From the NCBI RefSeq assembly GCF_002007485.1, contig NZ_CP015820.1:2503501-2567500 (forward strand): a stretch of 64,000 bases of DNA, given 5' to 3'. The translations under genes and the position numbers were made by a program. Within the stretch, counting starts at the first letter, position 1. Each line of letters opens with the position of its first letter. Shown here piece after piece: positions 37,789 through 46,989 of the stretch. The notes beneath the pieces were generated by a model. That model saw only the letters and a list, made by a program, of their open reading frames with translations. It was not told where the DNA came from and made no database searches. Source of the stretch: Ditibartonella apihabitans (GTDB taxonomy: Bacteria; Pseudomonadota; Alphaproteobacteria; Rhizobiales; Rhizobiaceae).

Positions 37789-38617
37789 GAAAAACGGAAC
37801 TGTGATTCCCCGCATTCTTTCAATTGCCGGAACCGACCCTTCCGGAGGTGCGGGAATGCATGCCGATATCAAAACCTTTTCGGCAATGAAAACCTACGCC
37901 ATGAGTGTTGTCACAGCCGTTGTCGCACAAAATACGCAAGGTGTTCGGGCATTCAAAGCCATGGATGCCGATTTCGTCGCTGACCAGATTGATGCTGTTT
38001 TCGAGGACATCAAAGTCGATGCGGTGAAAATCGGCATGGTGGCCAATGCTTCAATTGCCGAAGTTATTGCCGATAAGCTTATCCATTATGGCGCAAGCAA
38101 TATTGTTCTTGATCCGGTCATGGTGGCCAAAAGCGGCGATTTATTGCTTGAAAACGATGCCATAGAAATTATTCGTAATGTACTTGTACCAATGGCTGCC
38201 ATTATCACTCCCAATCTGCCGGAAGCAGCGGTCCTTCTCAAAACAAAACCGGAATGGTCACTTGAAGAAATGAGGAAGTGTGCACCCGATATTCTGGAGC
38301 TTCAATGCCGTTCTGTCCTCCTTAAAGGCGGGCATCTCAAAACCCCGACAAGTCCCGATATTTTTTGTGACCGCCACGGTGTTATAGAACTTGAAGCGCC
38401 ACGCATTGCGACGAAAAATGACCATGGCACAGGTTGCACGATTTCGGCAGCCATTGCCGCTTTATTACCGACAACGCCACTTGTTGATTCGGTGCGTTTT
38501 GCAAAACGCTATCTGACCGGTGCACTTGCCGCTTCAAATAAACTCGAAGTCGGACACGGGCATGGGCCTGTTCACCATTTTTATGAATTATGGCAAGACG
38601 GGATGATCGGCGACTAA
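37772..38617 (+). CDS. thiD: Hydroxymethylpyrimidine kinase / phosphomethylpyrimidine kinase
   Basis: A 281-residue ribokinase-fold enzyme that phosphorylates HMP and HMP-P for thiamine synthesis. It has GTDPSGGAGMHADIKT (about 20-35) for substrate binding, LDPVMVAKSGDLLL, and NDHGTGCTISAAIA with the catalytic anion hole. No TPP riboswitch is seen upstream, because the gene overlaps the secreted-protein gene. It may work in salvage only, as no other thi gene is in the window. Confidence 0.95.
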   Translation: MTSPVKKNGTVIPRILSIAGTDPSGGAGMHADIKTFSAMKTYAMSVVTAVVAQNTQGVRAFKAMDADFVADQIDAVFEDIKVDAVKIGMVANASIAEVIADKLIHYGASNIVLDPVMVAKSGDLLLENDAIEIIRNVLVPMAAIITPNLPEAAVLLKTKPEWSLEEMRKCAPDILELQCRSVLLKGGHLKTPTSPDIFCDRHGVIELEAPRIATKNDHGTGCTISAAIAALLPTTPLVDSVRFAKRYLTGALAASNKLEVGHGHGPVHHFYELWQDGMIGD

Positions 38618-38621
38618 ACTT

Positions 38622-39683
38622 TTATTCGTCCGGAAGTCTTGAAAACCGGTCGCGATAATTTTGAGGCGAAACATGAAGGTGACGTTGAAAAACCCGTCTT
38701 AAAGTTTCTTCGCTCCCAAAGCCACATTGGCGAACTATCTTTTTTATCGACCAGTTCTGTTCAAGATATTGTCTTGCAGCCTCAAGCCGGAAAAGCTCGA
38801 TGGCTTTGCCCGGCGATGATCCGGTATCACGCGTATAAAGGCGGGAAAAATTCCGTTCGCTCATACCACATTTTTCGGCAAGCATTGCAACCGACAAGGG
38901 GCGGGAAAGATTTTTCATAACCCATTGATTGAGGAGATTGAATCGTTCGTCCTCGCAATAAAAATCGAGAAGTTCGCTGAACTGGCTTTGACCACCCGGA
39001 CGACGAAGATAGACAACCAATTGACGGGCAACGGATTTTGCCAGATCGAACCCCAAATCTTCTTCCACCATTGCCAAAGTCATATCTATACCGGAGGTGA
39101 TTCCGGCAGATGTCCAGATTTTACCGTTGCGAATAAAAATTGCTTCGTTTGTCCATAAAACATCAGGATAATCCTTCCGGAATTCGTCTATCCTGCTCCA
39201 ATGCGTTGTTGCTTTTTTCCCGTCAAGCAGCCCGAGCTTTGCCAATGCCAGAGAGCCGCTACAGACCGATGCTATGCGCCGCGTTTTCCGGTTCATCATA
39301 TCAATCCATTGAAGCATGGCTTTGTTTGCGGCAAAGCGGTTGATGCCGCGACCACCGCTTATAATAAGCGTGTCAAGGTGATCGGGAGCCAAGGACAAAG
39401 GTCCAACTGCCAATTCCAGCCCGCTTGTCGTTCTGATTTTGTCATTCTCGGCAATTGTCAAAAGTTGGTAGGGCTTCACGTTACTTTCATAAAGGTCATT
39501 GGCACTGGCATAAAGGTCATTGGCGCTGGAAAAAACCTGCATTGGCCCCGTAATATCGAGCAATTGCGCATCATCAAAGCAGACAATAGCAATCGTTTTT
39601 GGCGCAATGGTTTCCGGTGCAATGGCTGCCAAAAAATCAATCGAACATCTCTTACTTGGCTTAAATTGTGGGGTCTTTGTCAT
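38622..39683 (-). CDS. GlxA-type AraC-family regulator with DJ-1/PfpI domain
   Basis: A 353-residue regulator. The N-terminal DJ-1/PfpI-like domain (about 30-220) has SVCSGSLALAKLGLL with a Cys in the nucleophile elbow. The C-terminal AraC HTH pair (about 255-350) contains AMLAEKCGMSERNFSRLYTR and WSIKKIVRQCGFGSEETLRR. The N-terminal domain carries a tandem seven-residue duplication (ANDLYAS/ANDLYES, coded at about 39488-39529). The ATG at 39683 is preferred; 13 residues from 39722 are unlikely. It diverges from the DJ-1 gene and probably controls it. Confidence 0.9.
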   Translation of the reverse strand: MTKTPQFKPSKRCSIDFLAAIAPETIAPKTIAIVCFDDAQLLDITGPMQVFSSANDLYASANDLYESNVKPYQLLTIAENDKIRTTSGLELAVGPLSLAPDHLDTLIISGGRGINRFAANKAMLQWIDMMNRKTRRIASVCSGSLALAKLGLLDGKKATTHWSRIDEFRKDYPDVLWTNEAIFIRNGKIWTSAGITSGIDMTLAMVEEDLGFDLAKSVARQLVVYLRRPGGQSQFSELLDFYCEDERFNLLNQWVMKNLSRPLSVAMLAEKCGMSERNFSRLYTRDTGSSPGKAIELFRLEAARQYLEQNWSIKKIVRQCGFGSEETLRRVFQRHLHVSPQNYRDRFSRLPDE

Positions 39684-39743
39684 GACTGCCAATCTAGCGT
39701 GCTCTATGGTTTTTAAAAACATATTTTTAAAAAGGGATGATCA

Positions 39744-40421
39744 ATGACCATAAAAGCCGGATTTTTTATTTTTGATGAAATGCAACTTTTGGATTTTGCT
39801 GCACCCTACGATGAATTTTGTTCAACTCCTGAAATAGAGGTTTCTCTCATTGGAGAAACCTTGAAGCCGATTACAACGACGAGCGGTTTATCCTTTGCGC
39901 CCGATCATGATATCAGCACAATCCTTCCGCTTGATGTTCTGTGCATTCCCGGAGGAGATGGCGTCAATCAATTTATCAATAATGAACCGGTACTCGAGTT
40001 TTTCCGTAAAGAAGCAAAAGAAACCCGCTTTGTCACATCGGTTTGCACCGGTTCGCTTATACTGGGTGCAAGCGGCCTTCTCAAAGGCCGCAAAGCCACA
40101 ACCCACTGGAGCGCCATGGAATTTCTACCGCTTTTCGGAGCAATTCCTGTTCAGGAACGTGTGGTTGTTGATGGTCATATTATAACCGCCGGCGGGATTA
40201 CTGCAGGTATGGATTTCGGCTTGGTCATTATCGCAAAACTTCTAGGCCAGGAAACGGCCGAAAAAACGCAATTGCTCATGCAATATGATCCCGAACCGCC
40301 GTTTGATTGTGGAACACCTGAGAAAGCCCCGAAGGCACTGGTGGAGCAACTTCAACAGGAAAATAATACTGACGAACGGAAAAAAATTATCCGGAAATGG
40401 CAGGAAAAACACGGATCCTGA
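39744..40421 (+). CDS. DJ-1/PfpI-family protein (isonitrile-hydratase-like)
   Basis: A 225-residue protein with the PfpI fold: MTIKAGFFIFDEMQLLDFAA at the N-terminus, CIPGGDGVN, and the nucleophile Cys in SVCTGSLILGASGLL followed by KATTHWSAMEF. The pattern matches the cyclohexylisocyanide hydratase (InhA) subgroup, although many homologues have unknown substrates. It is divergently transcribed from the AraC/DJ-1 regulator. Confidence 0.88.
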   Translation: MTIKAGFFIFDEMQLLDFAAPYDEFCSTPEIEVSLIGETLKPITTTSGLSFAPDHDISTILPLDVLCIPGGDGVNQFINNEPVLEFFRKEAKETRFVTSVCTGSLILGASGLLKGRKATTHWSAMEFLPLFGAIPVQERVVVDGHIITAGGITAGMDFGLVIIAKLLGQETAEKTQLLMQYDPEPPFDCGTPEKAPKALVEQLQQENNTDERKKIIRKWQEKHGS

Positions 40422-40470
40422 CGAGCTGTTGCGCGTCTTGATTGTCAAAACGATAAAATGAATTTTTTAA

Positions 40471-40500
40471 AAAAAATGCCGGTATAAACCGGCATTTCAA
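40471..40500 (-). terminator. Rho-independent terminator after the dicarboxylate transporter gene
   Basis: The perfect 10-bp stem AAATGCCGGT / ACCGGCATTT has the loop ATAA and a T8 tract on the minus strand. A second hairpin, AACCATCG/CGATGGTT (40546-40566), lies between it and the stop. Confidence 0.88.
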
Positions 40501-40571
40501 GCATAATTGAGACTCTCCGCTGTTTTATAATAGACCGGAGGAAACCATCGATAAACGATGGTTCAAAAGGC

Positions 40572-42077
40572 TTACCAATAGCCCAATATTTTCCACCAGA
40601 TACCGCCAATAATTGCGAAGACCAGAAGATTGACGACACTCATCACAAAACCCACGCCCCACCAGCGGCCAAGAGTGACGTAACCCGAACCGAAAATAAT
40701 CGGTGATGTACCGGTGGCATAGTGGGTCAAGCACATCATGATTGCCGAGGCGGCAGCCATCAGCAACATGAACAGATTAATATAATCACCGGGAATGAGG
40801 TTAACACCAACCATCAGGAAGGCCAGCATCATTGCACTGATGTGAGCTGTCGTACTTGCAAATACATAGTGGGTATACATGAATGTCAGGATCAATACAG
40901 CCATCGCTGCAGGCCAGCTCATGCCGCTTGATTCAATAGCAAAGCGCAGTCCGTCAGAGAACCAGGCAATAACACCAAGTTTGTTAAGCTGTCCGGCCAA
41001 CATAACCAGCGCTCCGAACCAGATGAGTGTATCCCAAGCACTTTTTTCCTTGAGCACATCATCCCAGGTCAGTGTTCCGCATAACAACAGGATGACCAGA
41101 CCAACGAATGCAACTGCCGTCGGATCAACCGAAAAAGACGGGCCGAACAATGCTGCCGGAAGACCTGCCCACAACAAAAGCATAATGACGAATGTGAGCA
41201 GCATAATAATTTCCGGCGCTTTGATCTTACCCAGTTTCTGCAACTCATCATGGGCAAAAGTGACAGCATTCGGAGTAATTTTCAGTTCTGGCGGAGAAAT
41301 CAGATAAATGACAAACGGCATAAGCAACATGGCAACAATGCCCGGTACCAACATGCACAGTGCCCAGGTACTCCACGAAAGGGTAAAGCCTTGATGGGTT
41401 GCTTCGGCAATATAATTCACAACCAGCGGATTCGGAGCTGTCGCTGTAATAAACATGGCCGAGCTGATCGGATTTGCGTGATAATTGACTAGCGCAAGAT
41501 AAGTACCAACTTTGCCTTGCGTTCCTTTCTGGGGAACAGAATCATAGGCAAGGGCAATCGAGCGCATGATCGGGTGAATAATACCACCGCAGCGTGCTGT
41601 GTTGCTGGGGGTAAAAGGAGCAAGCAATAATTCGCAAAGTGCGAGTCCGTATCCGATACCGATGGTTCGTTTACCGAGAAGACGAATGAAATAATAGCCA
41701 ATCCGTGCACCCAAACCTGTTTTAATCAGGCCGCGCGAAACAATGACCGAAATAACAATCAGCCAGATTAGCGCATTATCCATGGAACCCAGCGCATCGG
41801 CGACAGCTTTCGGAGAGGTTGGTGATGTCACCTTGGACAACATGACCACGGCAATCGTAATCATCGACATGACGCCAAGAGGCATAACTTTAAGAATGAT
41901 GCCAAGAATAGCTGCCACAAAAATGGCTACAAAATGCCAAGCTTCTGCAGTCAAACCGGCAGGCTTCGGCGACATATATAAAGCCCAGTAAATGAGCACA
42001 CAAATAATACCGGGAATAATACGAAAAGGTACATATTCCGATAGTTTCTGGTTTAATTTGCTTAGGGATTGCATCAA
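40572..42077 (-). CDS. DASS-family dicarboxylate/anion transporter (CitT-like)
   Basis: A 501-residue membrane protein with about 12 helices. It carries the family motifs LAPFTPSNTARCGGIIHPI (first SNT site) and LTHYATGTSPIIFGSGYV (second). The DASS/SLC13 group includes citrate, tartrate/succinate and 2-oxoglutarate/malate transporters, either antiporters or Na+ symporters; substrate cannot be set from sequence alone. It stands alone, with a strong terminator. Confidence 0.9.
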   Translation of the reverse strand: MMQSLSKLNQKLSEYVPFRIIPGIICVLIYWALYMSPKPAGLTAEAWHFVAIFVAAILGIILKVMPLGVMSMITIAVVMLSKVTSPTSPKAVADALGSMDNALIWLIVISVIVSRGLIKTGLGARIGYYFIRLLGKRTIGIGYGLALCELLLAPFTPSNTARCGGIIHPIMRSIALAYDSVPQKGTQGKVGTYLALVNYHANPISSAMFITATAPNPLVVNYIAEATHQGFTLSWSTWALCMLVPGIVAMLLMPFVIYLISPPELKITPNAVTFAHDELQKLGKIKAPEIIMLLTFVIMLLLWAGLPAALFGPSFSVDPTAVAFVGLVILLLCGTLTWDDVLKEKSAWDTLIWFGALVMLAGQLNKLGVIAWFSDGLRFAIESSGMSWPAAMAVLILTFMYTHYVFASTTAHISAMMLAFLMVGVNLIPGDYINLFMLLMAAASAIMMCLTHYATGTSPIIFGSGYVTLGRWWGVGFVMSVVNLLVFAIIGGIWWKILGYW

Positions 42078-42479
42078 TATAATCCTTTATGAAGGCTTCT
42101 CCAGTAAGGGTTTTATATAGAAGATTTCAGTTTATAGACCAGTCAAAAGAAGCCTTGGTCTCATGAAACATCCACATCTTAATATCACTTTGAATGAAAC
42201 TGGCAATAATATGATTTCTCTTGCCACATTATCCAGATTTGAAACGAAAAACGATAAAATCTCATATTGATAGAAATAACGTTATAGGCAATTTTCGTTT
42301 AATTGATACTTTTACCGCCGTTTTTCATATAATCGACAAACTTGGTTTCCGCTTTATAGGTAATTTAGTACTTCAATAATTACCTCCACATATTGTTCTC
42401 AAAACTGGAAATCTCTTCTCCGAAGGCCCCGAACAATTCTCGTATAATGCCATTTGGTAAAGACACCCTGATTGGCGAG

Positions 42480-42860
42480 GTATTCTGCCCGCACTATAAT
42501 TGTTTTTCTGTTCATTCTTAAAGTTCAACCAGCCCTTTATTAAGATGCGGTCTTTCAAAAAATCTGCTTCGCATAGTGCCTTTGTCTTCAAATGACCAGT
42601 TACCATATCATGAATTATATCCTGTTTGTGTAGATTACCGGCAGTGTGTAACCATGTTTCCTCAATACAATGGACAATAGTTGCCGAGCAATCTTGACCG
42701 GTCTTTTGACAATGTCATTATCGGTATATCGTGACCGGAGACACAGAAAGACAGAAGACCATTTTGTATGGAAGGGGTAAACTTCGATAAAAAGTCGGGT
42801 AAAAAATTTCTTCCAACTTACCCACCCTCTATCAAAAATTCTGGAGGAATTTAAGGTTCT
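42480..42860 (-). pseudogene. Possible remnant of an IS6-family transposase
   Basis: On minus, frames in this spacer resemble parts of an IS6-type transposase with stops and frame changes. KIARQLLSIVLRKHGYTLPV resembles the AAxRLLRKLLKKQGFAPxV region, and NKGL in another frame about 100 bases on resembles the HKGLNNRAENSHQ region. No single intact frame or terminal inverted repeats are visible. The reading is tentative; other origins for this degenerate sequence are possible. Confidence 0.3.
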
Positions 42861-42893
42861 CCGACCATTCTGACAAAACGAAGAACACAAGCT

Positions 42894-43598
42894 TCAATTT
42901 TCGAATTGCTTGATGATTTTGTCCATATCGGCAACTTTCAAATCATGATCAAGATAGGCCTTTTTATCGGATAATTCGATATCCAAACCATATTTGGTTT
43001 CGTATGACAAAGTACCTTTTTCAATCGAAAAATCGATCACATGACCACCCGTTGTCCGGTTTTTGTCAACGAGATGAACATGAAAGCCGGCAACCGAAAC
43101 ATTCTGGAAAAATTCCGGCGTCCAAAACCCGATAAGCTCCCCTTCAATGTCTTTGATATCTTCAACAATTTGGTGTTCAGCCACTTCCATGGCGTTTTTA
43201 AAACGCTGATCAAGCTCCCTCGGTCTCCGCACCTTCAAATGATCGAATTTGCCTTCCAATTTTATTGCAACGAACACATTGTCGAACTTCAGATGTTTCG
43301 ACAATTCCTCATATAGAGTTGATTTCGAAACGTATGAAATTGCAAAACTCGCCTCGGGGGCAAATGTTGTAATTTGCGCGAATGGCATTCTTTCTGTGTC
43401 ATCCATTATTCGTAATGGTCTGTTACCTTTGGCATCCCAAAAATGACAACAATCAATAATGACTTCTCCAGTCAAACCTTCCGAACATCCCAAACCGAAA
43501 TTTCCATGTTTTTTAATTTCCGATATCGGAAATAAACCATCAAAAACTCCCATCATAAGAGCATTAACGCCTGAAAATTGGGTAATTTTTTTTGTCAT
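42894..43598 (-). CDS. budA: Alpha-acetolactate decarboxylase
   Basis: A 234-residue enzyme converting 2-acetolactate to (R)-acetoin. The zinc and catalytic motif GFHVHLVDKNRTTGGHVIDF (171-190) holds His173, His175 and His186 and the conserved Arg181. The N-terminus QFSGVNALMMGVFDGLFPIS matches the family. AGGAAA precedes the ATG. The acetolactate synthase and acetoin reductase that usually accompany it are not nearby. It is flanked by degenerate sequence and a tRNA gene, which is consistent with acquisition by transfer. Confidence 0.93.
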   Translation of the reverse strand: MTKKITQFSGVNALMMGVFDGLFPISEIKKHGNFGLGCSEGLTGEVIIDCCHFWDAKGNRPLRIMDDTERMPFAQITTFAPEASFAISYVSKSTLYEELSKHLKFDNVFVAIKLEGKFDHLKVRRPRELDQRFKNAMEVAEHQIVEDIKDIEGELIGFWTPEFFQNVSVAGFHVHLVDKNRTTGGHVIDFSIEKGTLSYETKYGLDIELSDKKAYLDHDLKVADMDKIIKQFEN

Positions 43599-44029
43599 TA
43601 TGTATTTTCCTATTTAATGACAGCATAGCACAGGACAATTTTCGCCTTTTGAAACGAACTATGTTGTAGATAGCCATAACTTCTAAAAGTTCAATAATAG
43701 GTTGTGTCAACAATGACAAATATTGAGGAAATGAAAACGGGTGTTTTCCAAAAGAAATCTTGCTTTTCCTGATCGCATTTAATTAACACATTAAATTTAT
43801 CTACTTCGCATTCACAAACCCGACTTTCAATTCGGCCTAGCGGAACGCAAAATACATGTAAGAATATTCTATAATTTGAAAAACGAATGCGTGGCATGAA
43901 AATATAAAGAAACAAAGAGAACAAAAATAGGCGGGGCTCGCGGCACAATGGCTCGGCAATCGACACCGTTCCAGCAAGCCTAGGCCTAGCCAACTTATAA
44001 AACTTTCGCATTTATAATTGGGGATAAAT
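43599..44029. other. Spacer between budA and tRNA-Gly
   Basis: About 430 bases, AT-rich. A minus-strand frame at 43691-44011 is not credible, because it ends beside the tRNA and has no family features. The budA promoter should lie at the left end. Confidence 0.4.
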
Positions 44030-44104
44030 TGGAGCGGGCGATGGGATTCGAACCCACGACCCCAACCTTGGCAAGGTTGTGCTCTACCCCTGAGCTACAC
44101 CCGC
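44030..44104 (-). tRNA. tRNA-Gly (anticodon GCC)
   Basis: A 75-base cloverleaf on minus with encoded CCA. The acceptor stem is GCGGGTG with CGCCCGC, the anticodon loop is CTTGCCAAG and the T loop is GTTCGAATC. Anticodon GCC reads GGC/GGU. Confidence 0.98.
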
Positions 44105-44285
44105 TCACAAACCGGAAGCGCTTCGCTTCGGTCGTGCCTATATGACCCAACCTTGCGACGATTGCAACATAAAAAATAAAATTCTTTCAATATTCGTTTT
44201 TCATGCTTTAAAAATCGTTGAAAATGTTGATTTCCGGCCAAGGCTCCAATAAAGCTTTTAAGAGGTTTTAGAGGGAGAAGTGATT

Positions 44286-45245
44286 ATGCGACGTTTGGTT
44301 CTGGCAGCCGCAGCAATTTTGGCATTGGGAAATTTTTCATTTGCAGCCGATAAAGTGAAAGTCGATATTACGCAGATTGTTGCCCATCCGGCTTTGGATG
44401 CTGTGCGCAAAGGCGTAGAGGATGTCCTTGCAAAAGAGGGCTACAAGAATGGCGAGAATCTCACCCTCAACTTCCAGTCAGCACAAGGAAACATTTCCAC
44501 AGCAACCCAGATTGCGCGCCAATTTGTCGGTGACAAGCCGGATGTGATTGTTTCCATTGCAACGCCTTCGGCACAAACCATGCTTGCAGCGACCAAAAAC
44601 ATACCGATTGTTTTTTCGGCAGTTTCAGACCCGGTTGAAGCAAAGCTCGTACCGGATATGAAGAAACCCGGTGGAAATATTACCGGAGTATCCGACCGCT
44701 CGCCGGTTGAAGAACATATAAAACTCTTGAAAGAAATCAAACCCGATCTGAAAAAACTCGGCTACCTTTATAATGCTGCTGAGGCCAATTCGGTTTCGAC
44801 CTTGAATGTATTGAAAAAGCTCGCAGAAAAAGAAGGAATCGAGGTTATCCCCTCGGCTGCACCGAAATCATCCGACGTGCAGGCAGCAACCCGTGCCCTT
44901 ATTGGCAAGGTGGATATGATTTATGTACCGACAGACAATACAATTATCTCTGTGCTAGAAGGTGCAACGAAAGTAGCAGCCGAATCAAAAACACCGCTTT
45001 TTACGGCTGATCCGAGTTCGATCGGGCATGGTGCCTTTGCAGCCCAGGGAATCGATTATTATGATTCGGGGCTCGAGACCGGTAAACTCGTTGTCCGTAT
45101 TTTAAAAGGTGAAAAACCCGGAGACATTGATGTTGTCACTCCGGAAGGGAAGAATGTGGCGATTGACCTTCAAGCTGCAGAAAAAATGGGGGTTGTGATT
45201 CCCCAACCGGTCCTTGATACGGCGGCAAAAATTATCAACAAATAA
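44286..45245 (+). CDS. ABC transporter substrate-binding protein
   Basis: A 319-residue periplasmic binding protein with a signal peptide (about 1-20, cut after FSFA). Family PF04392-type, with VSIATPSAQTMLAATKNIPI, FSAVSDPVEAKLV and VDMIYVPTDNTIISVLEGA as typical segments. Homologues bind aromatic amino acids in streptococci; the ligand here is unknown. The ATG at 44286 has GAGGGAG eight bases upstream, and a GTG at 44280 would be too close to it. It is the first of a three-gene importer. Confidence 0.9.
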   Translation: MRRLVLAAAAILALGNFSFAADKVKVDITQIVAHPALDAVRKGVEDVLAKEGYKNGENLTLNFQSAQGNISTATQIARQFVGDKPDVIVSIATPSAQTMLAATKNIPIVFSAVSDPVEAKLVPDMKKPGGNITGVSDRSPVEEHIKLLKEIKPDLKKLGYLYNAAEANSVSTLNVLKKLAEKEGIEVIPSAAPKSSDVQAATRALIGKVDMIYVPTDNTIISVLEGATKVAAESKTPLFTADPSSIGHGAFAAQGIDYYDSGLETGKLVVRILKGEKPGDIDVVTPEGKNVAIDLQAAEKMGVVIPQPVLDTAAKIINK

Positions 45246-45304
45246 GGTATCCTGACGGTGGAATTTTTCGATACTGACATAATTGCAAGCGGGGCAATTG
45301 CCTC

Positions 45305-46201
45305 ATGAGTATGTTTGCCTTCACCGGTGCTGTCGAGCTCGGGCTTGTTTATGCGTTTGTCGCTATCGGAGTCTATTTATCGTTCCGGATTCTCGATTTT
45401 CCGGATTTGACGGTGGACGGTTCGTTCCTGCTAGGCTCGACTGTCTGCGGTGTCATGATTCTATGCGGTTTTAATCCGTGGTTTGCCATGTTTTCGGCTT
45501 TGATTGCAGGAATGATTGCCGGACTTGTTACCGCACTTTTGAATTTGAAATTCGGCATTCTGAACCTCCTTGCATCCATTTTAACAATGTCGGCGCTCTA
45601 CACCATTAATCTTCGCATTATGGGAATTATGGGGGTATCGAATGTCAATCTGGGTTTGGCAGATACCGCGCTCACACCGTTTTATAATCTGTTCGGATTG
45701 CCGGATATGATTATCCGCCCGCTTTTTGTTGGTATTCTCGTCATCATTGTTGCTTTTCTTGTCTGGCGTTTTCTGGAAAGTGAAATCGGCCTTGCCATGC
45801 GGGCAACCGGAACGAATCAGCGTATGGCGAAAGCTCAGGGAATCAAAACCGCGCTTCTCATTTATGCCGGTATGGGGTTATCCAATGCTCTGGTTGCTCT
45901 TGGCGGGTCGCTTTATATCCAGACCGCTATTGCCACCGATATCACAGGAGGTGCAGGAACCATTGTCTTCGGGCTTGCTGCCGTTATTATCGGCGAGACA
46001 TTGTTTAGAACCCGAAATCTTTTACTGATTATCATAAGCTGCATTGTCGGTTCTGTCCTCTATCGTGTTGCTGTGCAATTTGCATTTGAAGGCAGTAACC
46101 TTGGTATTGATACATCGACAGACTTGCAGCTTATTACCGCTTTGATTGTGGTATTGACTCTTGTTTTGCCGCATTATCTGGGGGCAAAAAAGCATGATTG
46201 A
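45305..46201 (+). CDS. ABC transporter permease
   Basis: A 298-residue, multi-spanning permease of the branched-chain-amino-acid type with about eight helices. It has FRILDFPDLTVDGSFLLGS near the N-terminus and GLSNALVALGGSLYIQTAIA in the second half. Its end overlaps the ATPase start by eight bases. Confidence 0.9.
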   Translation: MSMFAFTGAVELGLVYAFVAIGVYLSFRILDFPDLTVDGSFLLGSTVCGVMILCGFNPWFAMFSALIAGMIAGLVTALLNLKFGILNLLASILTMSALYTINLRIMGIMGVSNVNLGLADTALTPFYNLFGLPDMIIRPLFVGILVIIVAFLVWRFLESEIGLAMRATGTNQRMAKAQGIKTALLIYAGMGLSNALVALGGSLYIQTAIATDITGGAGTIVFGLAAVIIGETLFRTRNLLLIIISCIVGSVLYRVAVQFAFEGSNLGIDTSTDLQLITALIVVLTLVLPHYLGAKKHD

Positions 46202-46988
46202 ACTGCAACATATCGGCGTAACATTCAAAGCCGGAACGCCCTTGGAAAAACAGGCTCTTATCGATCTCAACCTAAAAATTGAACGTGGCAGCTTTGTAAC
46301 GATTATCGGCTCGAATGGTGCTGGCAAATCGACCATGCTTGGCGTTCTTGCCGGAGATATTTTGCCCAATGAAGGCAAAGTCATTATCAACAATATTGAT
46401 GTTTCGAGAAAATCCACAGCCGAACGGGCTGGCATGATCGCACGGGTTTTTCAGGACCCGCTAGCAGGAAGTTGCGGGTCACTCACTATTGAAGAAAATC
46501 TTGCCCTTGCCGCCCGTCGCGGAAAACGACGGGGGTTGCGATCGGCTCTGACAAAAGAAAATCGCGAAATATTCCGCGCACGCATTGCCGCTCTCGGTCT
46601 TGGACTTGAAGACCGTATCCAGAACCGGATGGACAGTCTTTCGGGCGGGCAGCGTCAGGCTTTGGCGTTGATTATGGCCACGCTGTCAGATGCCGATGTT
46701 TTGCTGCTTGACGAACATACCGCCGCACTTGATCCGGGAATGGCCGAATTTGTCATGAAATTGACAGAAAAAGTCATCAAGGAAAACAATCTGACCACTT
46801 TGATGGTTACCCACTCTATGCGGCAGGCACTTGATTATGGTGATCGTACCTTTATGCTGCATGGTGGAAAGGTAATACTTGATGTGCACGAAGAAGAACG
46901 CAAAGGTCTTGATGTGAGCGACCTTGTCGGCATGTTCCAAAAGGTCAGAGGTGAAGCGCTCGACGATGACAAGCTGCTGATGGATTAA
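46194..46988 (+). CDS. ABC transporter ATPase
   Basis: A 264-residue ABC ATPase. Walker A is IIGSNGAGKST, the signature is [13 protein letters not shown], and Walker B is VLLLDEHTAALD. The ATG at 46194 starts the conserved MIELQHIGVTF; the frame from 46161 lies inside the permease gene. It pairs with the permease and binding protein above. The holA gene begins two bases after its stop. Confidence 0.92.
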   Translation: MIELQHIGVTFKAGTPLEKQALIDLNLKIERGSFVTIIGSNGAGKSTMLGVLAGDILPNEGKVIINNIDVSRKSTAERAGMIARVFQDPLAGSCGSLTIEENLALAARRGKRRGLRSALTKENREIFRARIAALGLGLEDRIQNRMDSLSGGQRQALALIMATLSDADVLLLDEHTAALDPGMAEFVMKLTEKVIKENNLTTLMVTHSMRQALDYGDRTFMLHGGKVILDVHEEERKGLDVSDLVGMFQKVRGEALDDDKLLMD

Positions 46989-46989
46989 C

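Noticed and set aside
43691-44011. 106-aa minus-strand ORF beside tRNA-Gly
   Set aside because: It lies directly beside the tRNA and has unusual composition; it is probably spurious.
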